Assembly (NCBI RefSeq): GCF_009377185.1 | Contig: NZ_VJZC01000014.1 | Coordinates: 1-54,065, forward strand | Origin: Streptomyces spongiae | GTDB lineage: Bacteria; Actinomycetota; Actinomycetes; Streptomycetales; Streptomycetaceae | Length of the DNA stretch: 54,065 nucleotides | Direction of reading: 5' to 3' | Shown: in pieces, positions 17,089-24,661 of the stretch | How positions within the stretch are numbered: position 1 is the stretch's first letter | Layout of the letters: each line of letters opens with the position of its first letter | Program-made: the position numbers and the translations under genes | Notes under the pieces: model-generated | What the model was told of the DNA's origin: nothing | The model's database searches: none | What the model saw: the letters and a program-made list of their open reading frames with translations, nothing else

Positions 17089-17103
17089 CCCGGGTGGGGG
17101 ATG
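17089..17103 (-). promoter_or_regulatory. Island motif copy 2 (CATCCCCCACCCGGG)
   Basis: Exact match to CATCCCCC-RNNY-GGG on the - strand, 85 bp upstream of the DmmA-like start. It is paired with a second copy 46 bp away facing the RidA gene. Confidence 0.8.
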
Positions 17104-17133
17104 TGAAGGGCGCCCGTGTCGACTCGCTTCGGC

Positions 17134-17148
17134 CTTCCCCCAACTGGG
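17134..17148 (+). promoter_or_regulatory. Island motif copy 3 (CTTCCCCCAACTGGG)
   Basis: Plus-strand copy upstream of the RidA gene. A -10-like GACAAT at 17191-17196 lies 52 bp downstream of the motif centre, about the same distance as at the 45 kb and 50 kb promoters. Confidence 0.8.
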
Positions 17149-17243
17149 CCGACATCACGCTGAGCGGGCACGAGTCGGTGCGCGCGGGCGGACAATCCGC
17201 GTAACCGCTTCGCGTATCTCCTTATTCGTCGGAAGGACATCCT

Positions 17244-17648
17244 GTGCCCGTCATTGACTACTTGAAGCCCGAGAAGCTCTACCGCCCTCGTGGTTTCGTC
17301 CACGTGACCGTCTCCACCGGAGCCCGCGCGATCCATGTCGGGGGACAGATCTCGATCGACGTCGAAGGGGAGTTTCAGCACGTCGGCGACTACCGCGGCC
17401 AGATGAATCTGGCCATGGCGAACCTGTTCAACGCGGTCGAGGGCGCAGGCGCGTCCTTGGCCGACATCGCCAGGATCGGGATCTACGTCGTGGACTACGG
17501 TCCGGAGGCCGACGCGGCCGTCTTCGCCGGATTCGGCGACGCCGTGGCCGAGCGCGAGTTCCGCACCCCAGCGCTGGTTCTGCTCGGTGTCTCCGCGCTG
17601 GGTCACCAGCACGCGTTGGTCGAGGTCGATGGGGTCGCCTACGCCTGA
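17244..17648 (+). CDS. RidA/YjgF/YER057c-family deaminase
   Basis: A 134-residue RidA-family protein from a GTG start behind GGAAGGAC. Visible are the first strand (RGFVHVTVSTGARAIHVGGQIS), the central helix region (QMNLAMANLFNAVEGAGASLADIARIGIYVVD) and the C-terminal block around FRTPALVLLGVSALG with the Arg expected to bind the substrate carboxylate, ending VEVDGVAYA. RidA proteins hydrolyse reactive imines and enamines. Divergence from an N-demethylase-like operon and the presence of amine oxidases in the island fit a role in clearing or processing imine intermediates. Confidence 0.9.
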   Translation: MPVIDYLKPEKLYRPRGFVHVTVSTGARAIHVGGQISIDVEGEFQHVGDYRGQMNLAMANLFNAVEGAGASLADIARIGIYVVDYGPEADAAVFAGFGDAVAEREFRTPALVLLGVSALGHQHALVEVDGVAYA

Positions 17649-18129
17649 GCAGGCCGATCCGCCGCGTCGGCGCTCGCTCCCTCCTCCCGTCAACCGCCTG
17701 TGGGTCAGGGCGGTGAACCTGCACCCGAAGGTGGGCGAAGCCACCTCGTCCGACGTGAGAAGGTCGTCGCCGGCCCGACCCCCCACACACACCGTGCCGT
17801 CCGTGCCGACGGTGCCCGCCCCAGCGGACGAGGTAGTCCCACGCGAAGCCGACCTTGGGCAGGAGTGAACTCGGAGTGCCCTGTAGTCCTAATCGCCCGC
17901 TCCACGAGGAGCTGCCCCGGATGGTGCCGATCGACCTGCCGCTGGTAGATCTGCTCCATCGACACCGGGACGAAGAGGACACCGATACCGGCCAGGGACT
18001 GAGCACCAGCACCTGGGATCGTCCCCCGACACGGGGGACGGCCGTGAGGCGGTGGAACTTGGCGGACACCGGGTCGGCAGAGCACGTCCGGGTCACGCCG
18101 CGCGTTGACGTCGCCTGGTGAGTCCGGCG
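17649..18129. other. Gap with a long dyad but no recognisable gene
   Basis: Open frames here lack family resemblance and starts. The dyad GTCCCCCGACACGGGGGAC at 18021-18039 resembles the island motif but has 5 bases, not 4, between the C and G runs. Nothing beyond that was recognised. Confidence 0.35.
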
Positions 18130-18324
18130 TGCAGGTCGTGCGCAGGTTCCCGGCGCGTCATCCGTATCGCAATCTGGCACGTCCTGCACGACGACGTCCC
18201 CTACTGCGACCCCGGCGCCGACTACTTCACCAAGCGTGACTCCGAGCGCGCCATGCGCCATATGATCAAGGAAGCGAACAGCCTTCGAATTGCCGTCCGC
18301 TTAGAACCCATCGCAACAACCTGA
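18130..18324 (+). pseudogene. C-terminal fragment of an IS110-family transposase
   Basis: The frame encodes RVIRIAIWHVLHDDVPYCDP followed by GADYFTKRDSERAMRHMI and ends at a stop after LEPIATT, the typical tail of IS110 transposases. The rest of the gene is absent. Other IS110 pieces lie at 7659-8341 and 51300-51439. Confidence 0.7.
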
Positions 18325-18692
18325 CCTGCACAGTCGCTTGCATCTTTCGTGTCAGGGCCGGCTAAGGCGCTACGCCGACAACCGATCTTGAGCATGTCTC
18401 GTCCCCGTACCAGCGAGGCGGTATCTCCAGCACTAGCCCGCGTGCTGGTGCGTGCCCTGGAGGACCTGGTTCGGGCACCTGACCCATGAGGGGCTCCAGC
18501 GGAGCGTCGAGGAGGTGTCGCCCGGGAGCGGTTCAGAGGCGGACGGAGGACATCTGTCGTCTGCGTGCCCGGCACCTGTAGCCGGACAGTTTCCACCCGC
18601 GGCCAAGAGCACAGTGGCGAGGGCTGGCACGGTCGCAGTGAGCGGGAAGGACTTTGGGGAATGCGCTGCCGGTCCGGACGGCCGTTCGGACG
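18325..18692. other. Gap downstream of the P450 gene
   Basis: No frame here looks coding and no terminator hairpin with a clear stem was found. It separates an IS110 fragment from the P450 stop. Confidence 0.35.
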
Positions 18693-19931
18693 TCAGCCCT
18701 GCTCCAGGTGGACCGGGAGGTGGGCGACACCGTGCTTCGAGTCCGCGTCCCACTCGACCTCCCCGGCCTGGTCGAGCTGGACACGGTTCGCCGCAAGGTA
18801 CCCGAGGAAGACTTCGCAGACCATGCGCACCAGGTTGCGACCGGCACATATGTAGGAACCGCCGCCGAAGGAGAACTGCCTCGAACGCTGGTCCCGTTCC
18901 AACCGGAACGCATGTGGATCGTCGAAGACCGATGGGTCTCGGTTGCCGAAGATCCAGAGGAGGTGAATGTTCGTGCCTTCCGCGACGGTGACGCCGGCGT
19001 ACTTGAAGTCGTGAAGCGCTTGCCGCGTGATCATCGGCACCGGTGAGTGCAGGCGCGAGATCTCCAGGAAGCCGTCTCGGCCGAAGGACTCGTGCTCATA
19101 GAGGTCCACGGGGCGGGAGCCTGATTCGAGCAACGCCACGACGCACAGCGTCAGCATGGAGCTCAGCGCGGTGAAGCCATCGAAGAGTCCTGCCCCCAGG
19201 AGCTGGTGCGGGTTGGCCCAGCGCTCTGATCGCACGTGCGCGGCGAAGTGGTCGTCGAAATCCGTGACGAGGGGTGCGCGACCCGAGATTGCCGCACGGT
19301 CGATTATCTCGACCAAGGCTGTCATAAAACGAGCGCTTGCAGCGTCCGCCGTCGCCCACAGCTCCGCAGTCGGACGCTTCGCGAAGAACTTCATCATGCG
19401 CTGGGCGTCTCTGACGAGCGGTGCCACCGAGGCCACCGGCGCATCAAGGACCTTGCTCCAAAAGGTGGCTGCGATCGCATCGGCCACGCGACGCGGGAAG
19501 TCCACCACTTCGGCCTCCAGAGCCGGAGCAACGTTCTCGCGCACGGCCGCGTCGGCGTGAGCCGTCAGGGACGCCATCGCCCGCGGACTCATGACGTGCC
19601 CCAGGGTCTGCTTCGCCGGGCGGTGCTCAGGAGCGCGGAGATTGAAAGTGGAAGCCCCGAAGAACATGTGCAGGCCGGGCCAGTCACTGCTCCCCGTCGG
19701 ACTCCCGTAGAGCGCCTCCCAGGTCTGATGACCCACAGCCGGATGGGTTCTCAGCACGTCCAGGTCGGCGTTTCTGAGAACGACCAGGTCGCCGCGCGCC
19801 GTCCTCATCAGGCCGGAGGAACGCGCGTAGGACTCCCGCAGGATGCCGGGTAGCGCGGGCCCGTGCCACGCGTCACCGAATCGGTCCATGACCGGCAGGG
19901 AGCCGAGCGACGGCTCATCGTGACTCGACAT
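18693..19931 (-). CDS. Cytochrome P450
   Basis: A 412-residue soluble P450 starting MSSHDEPSLGSLPVMDRFGD. The haem-binding loop is FSFGGGSYICAG with the thiolate Cys, and the ExxR motif is EISR in FLEISRLHSPVPM. The I-helix reads LLGAGLFDGFTAL where the family norm is AGxE/D-T-T, so the usual acid-alcohol proton relay is altered. It is divergent from a ferredoxin and ferredoxin reductase pair that presumably supply electrons. The promoter region holds two motif copies. A C- or N-oxidation of an island substrate is the likely role; no subfamily is assigned. Confidence 0.9.
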   Translation of the reverse strand: MSSHDEPSLGSLPVMDRFGDAWHGPALPGILRESYARSSGLMRTARGDLVVLRNADLDVLRTHPAVGHQTWEALYGSPTGSSDWPGLHMFFGASTFNLRAPEHRPAKQTLGHVMSPRAMASLTAHADAAVRENVAPALEAEVVDFPRRVADAIAATFWSKVLDAPVASVAPLVRDAQRMMKFFAKRPTAELWATADAASARFMTALVEIIDRAAISGRAPLVTDFDDHFAAHVRSERWANPHQLLGAGLFDGFTALSSMLTLCVVALLESGSRPVDLYEHESFGRDGFLEISRLHSPVPMITRQALHDFKYAGVTVAEGTNIHLLWIFGNRDPSVFDDPHAFRLERDQRSRQFSFGGGSYICAGRNLVRMVCEVFLGYLAANRVQLDQAGEVEWDADSKHGVAHLPVHLEQG

Positions 19932-19986
19932 GGCGGGATCCAATCCCGCGCTCGTCCCGTGTGGGTGACGAATGCTCCCGATCGTG

Positions 19987-20001
19987 CCCAGATGGGGGAT
20001 G
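19987..20001 (-). promoter_or_regulatory. Island motif copy 4 (CATCCCCCATCTGGG)
   Basis: Exact consensus match on the - strand, 56 bp upstream of the P450 start codon. Confidence 0.8.
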
Positions 20002-20018
20002 CGCAAGGTCCTTTCCCA

Positions 20019-20033
20019 GATCCCCCAAACGGG
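20019..20033 (+). promoter_or_regulatory. Island motif copy 5 (GATCCCCCAAACGGG)
   Basis: Plus-strand copy facing the ferredoxin gene, 32 bp from copy 4. The run extends to GGGGG, making CCCCC-AAAC-GGGGG a near-perfect dyad. Confidence 0.8.
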
Positions 20034-20119
20034 GGCTTCGGGGTCGACTGACCTGTCGATCTGGGATCCGTCGACCATGCTGACGATCCTTGCCGACACG
20101 ACCCCGAGGGGACTCAAGC

Positions 20120-20434
20120 ATGCCCATAGCGAGGTTCGTCCAGCCGGACGGCGATGACGCCACATGCGACGTACGAGCCGGCGACTCGATCATGCGGACC
20201 GCGGTCGAGCACGGCATCCCCGGGATCGTGGGCGAATGCGGCGGGTCGCTGTCGTGCGCCACCTGCCACGTCTACGTGGAGTCTGGCGCCGCGGGGCTCC
20301 CGATCTCGGACGACGAGGAAGAGATGCTGGCGTGGACAGCCTCTCCGCGCCTCCCGACGAGCAGGCTGTCGTGCCAGCTGGTCCCAGGCCCCGAGGACGT
20401 CGTGGTGGTCCTCGTCCCCCCCACGCAGTACTAG
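20120..20434 (+). CDS. 2Fe-2S ferredoxin (putidaredoxin type)
   Basis: A 104-residue ferredoxin with the Cys pattern C-x5-C-x2-C in GECGGSLSCATCHVYV and the fourth ligand in SRLSCQLV. This is the adrenodoxin/putidaredoxin type that serves bacterial P450s. The ATG at 20120 follows GAGGGGAC; an earlier in-frame start lies within the promoter. It is followed after 8 bp by the reductase gene. Confidence 0.92.
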   Translation: MPIARFVQPDGDDATCDVRAGDSIMRTAVEHGIPGIVGECGGSLSCATCHVYVESGAAGLPISDDEEEMLAWTASPRLPTSRLSCQLVPGPEDVVVVLVPPTQY

Positions 20435-20442
20435 GGGGCGAC

Positions 20443-21612
20443 ATGCTTCGACCTGAGGGAGTCGTCGTCGTGGGTGCTGGTCACGCGGGCATCGCCGTGG
20501 CGAGCTGCCTACGTCAGACGGGTTTCGGCGGCACCGTGACCATCCTGGGCGAGGAGGATGGTCTCCCCTACGACCGTCCAGCCGTGTCCAAGGACATGCT
20601 CCTCAGCGACCTGGACCAGCCACCACTTCTGCGCGCCCCGGAGTACCACGCCGAGCACGGCATCGCGATCCACCGCACTCACGCCCTGCGCATCGATCGG
20701 GAGCGCCGACGGATCGTCACGCGTGACGGACGCGAATGGCCCTACGGCCACCTTGTGTTGGCAACCGGAGGGCGCCCGGCAGCCGTTCCGATCACCGGGG
20801 CGACGTTGCCCGGGGTCCTGCGGTTGCGCAGCGCCGCTGACGCCAGGGTGACGCGTCGGCGTCTGGAGTCCAGCACGCAGGTGATCGTCATCGGGGGCGG
20901 CTTCATCGGCCTTGAGGTAGCAGCTGCGGCGCGCTCCCGAGGTGTCGCGGTCTCGGTGCTCGAGGCGGCCGACAGACTCATGGCCCGGTCGGTCAGTCCG
21001 AGCACCTCGTATGCCGTCTACGAGCATCACCGCCGCACCGGGGTCGACCTGCGGCTCGGGACATCGGTGGAGTCGTTGGTGGGAGACTCTGAGGTCACCG
21101 GAGCGCTTGTCGAGGGCGGCCGGTCGATCCCGGCTGACGCGGTGCTCGTGGCCGTCGGGATGCAGCCCCGCGACGAGCTGGGTCGCGACGCCGGCCTCGC
21201 GGCTGCCCGAGGCGTCCTGGTGGACGAGGACCTGCGCACGACCGACCCCTGCATCTCGGCGCTGGGGGACTGCGCGACCGTGGCGCGGCACGGACAGCCG
21301 ACCGCACGGCTGGAGTCCGTGGCGAGCGCTCAGGCACAGGCGCAACGTCTGGTGTCATCGTTGTGCGGGCAAGCCACGCCCGACGAACTCCCGGCTACGT
21401 TCTGGAGCCATCAGGGCTCGCTGAAGCTCCAGATTGTCGGTCTGCGCACGGCGTCATCCGACGATGTCCTGGTCCGCGCCGAGGGAGGTCGGCAGAACGT
21501 CTTCTGCTTCACCGACGGGGTCCTGACCGCAGACATCTATGCGCGGCCGCCGAGTTCGACTTGCGCACTCCCGCGCGGAGCGTTGCCTGAGGCTCCCCTC
21601 GGGGTCTGGTGA
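20443..21612 (+). CDS. FAD-dependent ferredoxin reductase
   Basis: A 389-residue NAD(P)/FAD oxidoreductase of the putidaredoxin-reductase type. The FAD motif is VVVVGAGHAGIAVA (residues 6-19), the NAD motif is VIVIGGGFIGLEVAAAA (residues 147-163) and the second FAD contact is in ISALGDCATV. It would reduce the adjacent ferredoxin, giving with the divergent P450 a complete three-component monooxygenase. A hairpin begins at the stop codon, so the transcript probably ends here. Confidence 0.92.
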   Translation: MLRPEGVVVVGAGHAGIAVASCLRQTGFGGTVTILGEEDGLPYDRPAVSKDMLLSDLDQPPLLRAPEYHAEHGIAIHRTHALRIDRERRRIVTRDGREWPYGHLVLATGGRPAAVPITGATLPGVLRLRSAADARVTRRRLESSTQVIVIGGGFIGLEVAAAARSRGVAVSVLEAADRLMARSVSPSTSYAVYEHHRRTGVDLRLGTSVESLVGDSEVTGALVEGGRSIPADAVLVAVGMQPRDELGRDAGLAAARGVLVDEDLRTTDPCISALGDCATVARHGQPTARLESVASAQAQAQRLVSSLCGQATPDELPATFWSHQGSLKLQIVGLRTASSDDVLVRAEGGRQNVFCFTDGVLTADIYARPPSSTCALPRGALPEAPLGVW

Positions 21613-21640
21613 CGGCGGAAATGCGAAGCTTCCCGCCGTC
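21611..21640. terminator. Hairpin at the end of the ferredoxin/reductase operon
   Basis: GACGGCGG at 21611-21618 pairs with CCGCCGTC at 21633-21640 across a 14-base loop and is followed by TAAAACT. It overlaps the stop codon of the reductase. Confidence 0.65.
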
Positions 21641-21694
21641 TAAAACTGCCGATCATCATTGACACCTGGGGCTCTGATCACCACGGAGATCCAC

Positions 21695-22107
21695 ATGCCG
21701 AAGACTCTCCCGCTCGATCGTGAGGCCAAGCGACGCTTGGCCGTCATACGGCATGTCGAAGAGGTCACCGGCAACGTCGCCATGAGCTGCCGGTCCTTCG
21801 GCATCAGCCGGCAGGCGTACTACATCTGGTATCGCCGCTGCCAAGCCGAGGGCATCGAGGGGCTACGCACGCGTTCGAAGGCGCCCAAGCACAGCCCGAA
21901 CGCCACGCACGTCGAGGTTGTACGGAAGATCATCTACCTGAGGTCGAACTACCACTTCGGGCCCGAGAAGATCGCGATGTACCTCAAGCGGTACCACGAC
22001 GTCGCGATCAGCAAGTCGGGCGTGTGACGGATCCTCAAGCGCCTGGCCACGGGCCGCCTTCCAGCCTCTCAGCGGTACAAGCCCAAGGACCGCCGATGGA
22101 AGCGCCG
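21695..22107 (+). pseudogene. IS481-family transposase, N-terminal fragment
   Basis: Begins MPKTLPLDREAKRRLAVIRH with the helix-turn-helix typical of IS481 (SCRSFGISRQAYYIWYRRCQ, then GLRTRSKAPKHSPNAT). A TGA at 22025-22027 replaces the Trp codon expected in KSGVWRILKRL; similarity continues after it (RILKRLATGRLPASQRYK) and stops at 22107, two bases from the SDR stop codon on the other strand. The catalytic DDE part is absent. Its junction marks where the IS debris meets the island genes. Confidence 0.8.
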
Positions 22108-22109
22108 GG

Positions 22110-22895
22110 CTACTGTGCGGTGACACCACCGTCGACGAGGATCATTTGGCCCGTCATGAAGTCCGACGCTGCGGAGGCGAGGAACAGCACGGCACCGGCC
22201 ATCTCCTCGGGGACCGCCCATCGCCCGAGCGGGGTCTGGCGCTTGATGTACCTCTGGGCGGCTTCATCCTCGAGGGCGCTTGCCAACATGTCGGTCTTGA
22301 CGAAGCCGGGCCCGACCGCGTTCACGTTGACCCCGGATCGCGCCCAGTCGAGCGCCAGGGCGCGGGTCAGTCCGACGACGCCATGCTTGGAGGCGATGTA
22401 GGCGACGTCACCGCGTATGGCGATGTGCCCGAGCATCGAGGCGATGTTCACGACCTTGCCGCCTCCCTCCTTTAGGTGCGGGCTGGCGGCCTTGCACAAC
22501 AAGAAGGTGGAGCGCAAGTTCAGGTCAATGACGTCGTTCCACTCCTCGATCGAGGTCTCCTCGACCGTGTGCTCGACGTCGTAGCCGGCGTTGTTGACCA
22601 GGATGTCGATGCCACCGAGCTCGGCGACGGCCGCCGCAACCGTGCCCTCGATCTGGTCAGGGTGCCGCAGATCGGCCTGGTGGGTCACGAGGGACCCGGG
22701 ATACCCCGCGGACTGCTGGCGCGTCTCGGCGAGTCCGTCAGCCGACCGGGCGACCGCGAACACCTGGGCGCCCTGAGCGGCGAAGGCCAGTGCCAACGCC
22801 CGCCCTATGCCACGGCTGGCACCGGTCACGACGGTTCGTTTCCCGGTCACGTCGAACAGGTTTGATCGGAGGTCGATGGCGGGTTCGGCGAACAT
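22110..22895 (-). CDS. SDR-family oxidoreductase
   Basis: A 261-residue SDR. ATG 22895 (MFAEPAIDLRSNLFDVTGKR) follows CAAGGAGC; longer starts are not supported. Motifs: TGASRGIG, DILVNNAGYD, the catalytic Ser in VNIASMLG, YIASK, and C-terminal MTGQMILVDGGVTAQ. A weak motif-like site (CCACACCCGGTTGGG) lies upstream at 22973-22987. The probable role is a 3-hydroxyacyl or alcohol dehydrogenase step of the island pathway. Confidence 0.88.
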   Translation of the reverse strand: MFAEPAIDLRSNLFDVTGKRTVVTGASRGIGRALALAFAAQGAQVFAVARSADGLAETRQQSAGYPGSLVTHQADLRHPDQIEGTVAAAVAELGGIDILVNNAGYDVEHTVEETSIEEWNDVIDLNLRSTFLLCKAASPHLKEGGGKVVNIASMLGHIAIRGDVAYIASKHGVVGLTRALALDWARSGVNVNAVGPGFVKTDMLASALEDEAAQRYIKRQTPLGRWAVPEEMAGAVLFLASAASDFMTGQMILVDGGVTAQ

Positions 22896-23081
22896 CAGAT
22901 GAGGCTCCTTGCGTCGAGGGGCTCCACACATCGTCGTGCGCCGACGAGGCAGCGCCGCCAGGTCGCGTGCATCCACACCCGGTTGGGTGAGTCAGTGCTG
23001 CGACGAAGCGCATCGCCTGGTCTCCAGCCCAGCTCGACGTACCTCCGTCATCACGTCGGCTGCTGCTCGGCGTGAAGCGGC

Positions 23082-23810
23082 TCAGGCCACAAAGCCGAGC
23101 TCTTGCGCGCGGCTCGCAGCCTGCGCACGGTTGCGGACGCCGAGCTTCCTGTAGACGACGCTGGTGTGCTGCTTCACCGTGTGGCGCGAGAGGTTCAGCT
23201 GCGCCGCGACCTCCGGGTTGCTGAGACCAGACACGAGGTGCTGCAGGACGTCCATCTCACGACGCGAGAGCTGCACCGCGGGCTGACACTCAGACTCGTG
23301 GGGGAACGCGCGTCCACCTTCGGCGACGCGACGCACTGCGCCAACGATGGCGGCGGCGGGCAGCCGCTTCGGCAAGAACCCCACCGCGCCATGGGTGGCC
23401 GCCAACGACGCCGACACCCGCCCGTCCCCCGACATCAGCATGACCCGGACGTGAGGCATCCGCTCCCGGAACCGGTGGCACACCTCCAGGCCCGAGCGAC
23501 CAGCGATGGACATGCTGACCACGACGATCTGTGGATGCCACCGGAGAGCGGCCTCCCACGCGATGTCGACCGATCCGGCCGAGTAACACGCCGCGACCCA
23601 GGACTCGCGCGAGAGCAGGGCTCGTAGGCCTGCCTGGACGAGCTCCTGGTCGTCGACGACCAGAACCCGCTGGGGTCGGCATTCGTCGGACAGCATGGCC
23701 CGCCGGGGAGGCGCCGCGACGGGGTGGGCGTCGCCGCGCTGGGGACGCGCCTCGGCGTGTGCGGTGTCGTCGCGAGATTCAAGCGTGCTCTGAGCAAAGG
23801 GGGGCATCAT
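23082..23810 (-). CDS. LuxR/NarL-type regulator with an Asp-less receiver domain
   Basis: A 242-residue protein from ATG 23810 behind GGGAAGGAACG. Residues about 48-165 form a response-regulator receiver: acidic pair in VLVVDDQELV, Ser in VMLMSGDG and Lys in GFLPKRLP. At the phosphorylation site the sequence is PQIVVVSMSIAGRSGLEV, with Ser where Asp is expected, so it is an atypical receiver. The C-terminal 65 residues are a GerE/LuxR helix-turn-helix (LSRREMDVLQHLVSGLSN; SRHTVKQHTSVVYRKLGV). No sensor kinase is nearby. It is the best candidate regulator for the palindromic island motif, by inference. Confidence 0.88.
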   Translation of the reverse strand: MMPPFAQSTLESRDDTAHAEARPQRGDAHPVAAPPRRAMLSDECRPQRVLVVDDQELVQAGLRALLSRESWVAACYSAGSVDIAWEAALRWHPQIVVVSMSIAGRSGLEVCHRFRERMPHVRVMLMSGDGRVSASLAATHGAVGFLPKRLPAAAIVGAVRRVAEGGRAFPHESECQPAVQLSRREMDVLQHLVSGLSNPEVAAQLNLSRHTVKQHTSVVYRKLGVRNRAQAASRAQELGFVA

Positions 23811-23823
23811 CCGCGTTCCTTCC

Positions 23824-23864
23824 CTTAATGAGCGTTTAGTAGAAGTTACCGAGCGCTCGTTAAG
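23824..23864. promoter_or_regulatory. Inverted repeat in the LuxR/TetR intergenic region
   Basis: CTTAATGAGCG (23824-23834) and CGCTCGTTAAG (23854-23864) are complementary at 10 of 11 positions with 19 bases between; the right arm overlaps CGAGCGCTCG (23850-23859), a perfect palindrome. The layout suits a TetR-type operator controlling the divergent genes. Confidence 0.6.
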
Positions 23865-24031
23865 GAGACAAGACCCAGACGCGCCCTGGTCGCAGCCTGC
23901 TCGTGCTCGATGCCCCCGAGCAGGCACACGCCCCCTAGTGCGTCATGCAGCAACCGCTCGCGCCCGGCGAAAAAGCGTCGGCCTCGGCGACAAGGCACTG
24001 GGAGGGGCATTCCAGCGTGTATGGTCTGACC

Positions 24032-24646
24032 ATGACGCCGACTCCAGCACCTGGGCGCACCGTGCTGCAGGATGACTCGGCCGAGCGGATACTCGATGCC
24101 GCAGCGGCGCTCTTCATTGAAGGTGGCTACGAGGGGACCTCGGTCAGCAGCATCGCGAAGTCCACCGGGATGACCGCCGCTGCGCTGTACTGGCACTTTC
24201 CATCGAAGATCGACATCCTCTTCGCCGTCCTGGAGCGAGACGTTCGCGAGGGCTATGCCGAGGTCGAGAAGGCCGTGCGGTCCCAGGAGCCTCGTCAGCG
24301 CCTGCGCGAGTACGTCGATGCATTCGTGCGCCAACAGATCCGAGAGGCGGAGACGCGGAACTTCAGCTACTCCACGCTGATTTCGTCCCTGCCCCAGGAA
24401 CTCCGGCAGGAGATGCTGAAGCTGGGGGCCCCCTACATCGACCTGCTGCGGGGGATCTTGACCTCAGGGCGAGAAGCAGGCGTGTTCGAATTCGCAGACG
24501 TGAGGGTGACCGCCTTCGCCATCAGCACGATGTGCGAGTACGTCTTCACGTGGTTCCGGGCGAACCGATCACTCAGCCAGGACGCCGTGTGCGCCCTCTA
24601 CACCGACCTCGCGGTGCGCATGGTGAGCACGCCACCCGCCTTGTGA
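24032..24646 (+). CDS. TetR/AcrR-family transcriptional regulator
   Basis: A 204-residue TetR protein. ATG 24032 (MTPTPAPGRTVLQDDSAERI) is chosen since the helix-turn-helix begins about 20 residues on; an in-frame start 29 codons earlier is possible. DNA-binding part: AERILDAAAALFIEGGYEGTSVSSIAKSTGMTAAALYWHFPSK, a standard TetR fold, followed by a ligand-binding domain. It probably binds the dyad at 23824-23864 and controls the LuxR-type gene and itself, perhaps with a CoA ester or pathway intermediate as effector. Confidence 0.9.
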   Translation: MTPTPAPGRTVLQDDSAERILDAAAALFIEGGYEGTSVSSIAKSTGMTAAALYWHFPSKIDILFAVLERDVREGYAEVEKAVRSQEPRQRLREYVDAFVRQQIREAETRNFSYSTLISSLPQELRQEMLKLGAPYIDLLRGILTSGREAGVFEFADVRVTAFAISTMCEYVFTWFRANRSLSQDAVCALYTDLAVRMVSTPPAL

Positions 24647-24661
24647 GCCGGCGCCCCAGGT

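Noticed and set aside
18021..18039. Dyad GTCCCCCGACACGGGGGAC as another regulon site
   Set aside because: The spacer between C and G runs is five bases, not four, and no gene start follows. It may be a decayed or unrelated site, so it was not counted.
17649..18129. A transposase or membrane protein in the gap after RidA
   Set aside because: Short hydrophobic or basic stretches appear in several frames but none continues or matches a family.
22973..22987. CCACACCCGGTTGGG upstream of the SDR at 22110 as a motif copy
   Set aside because: Two mismatches fall in the C run; kept only as a weak candidate.
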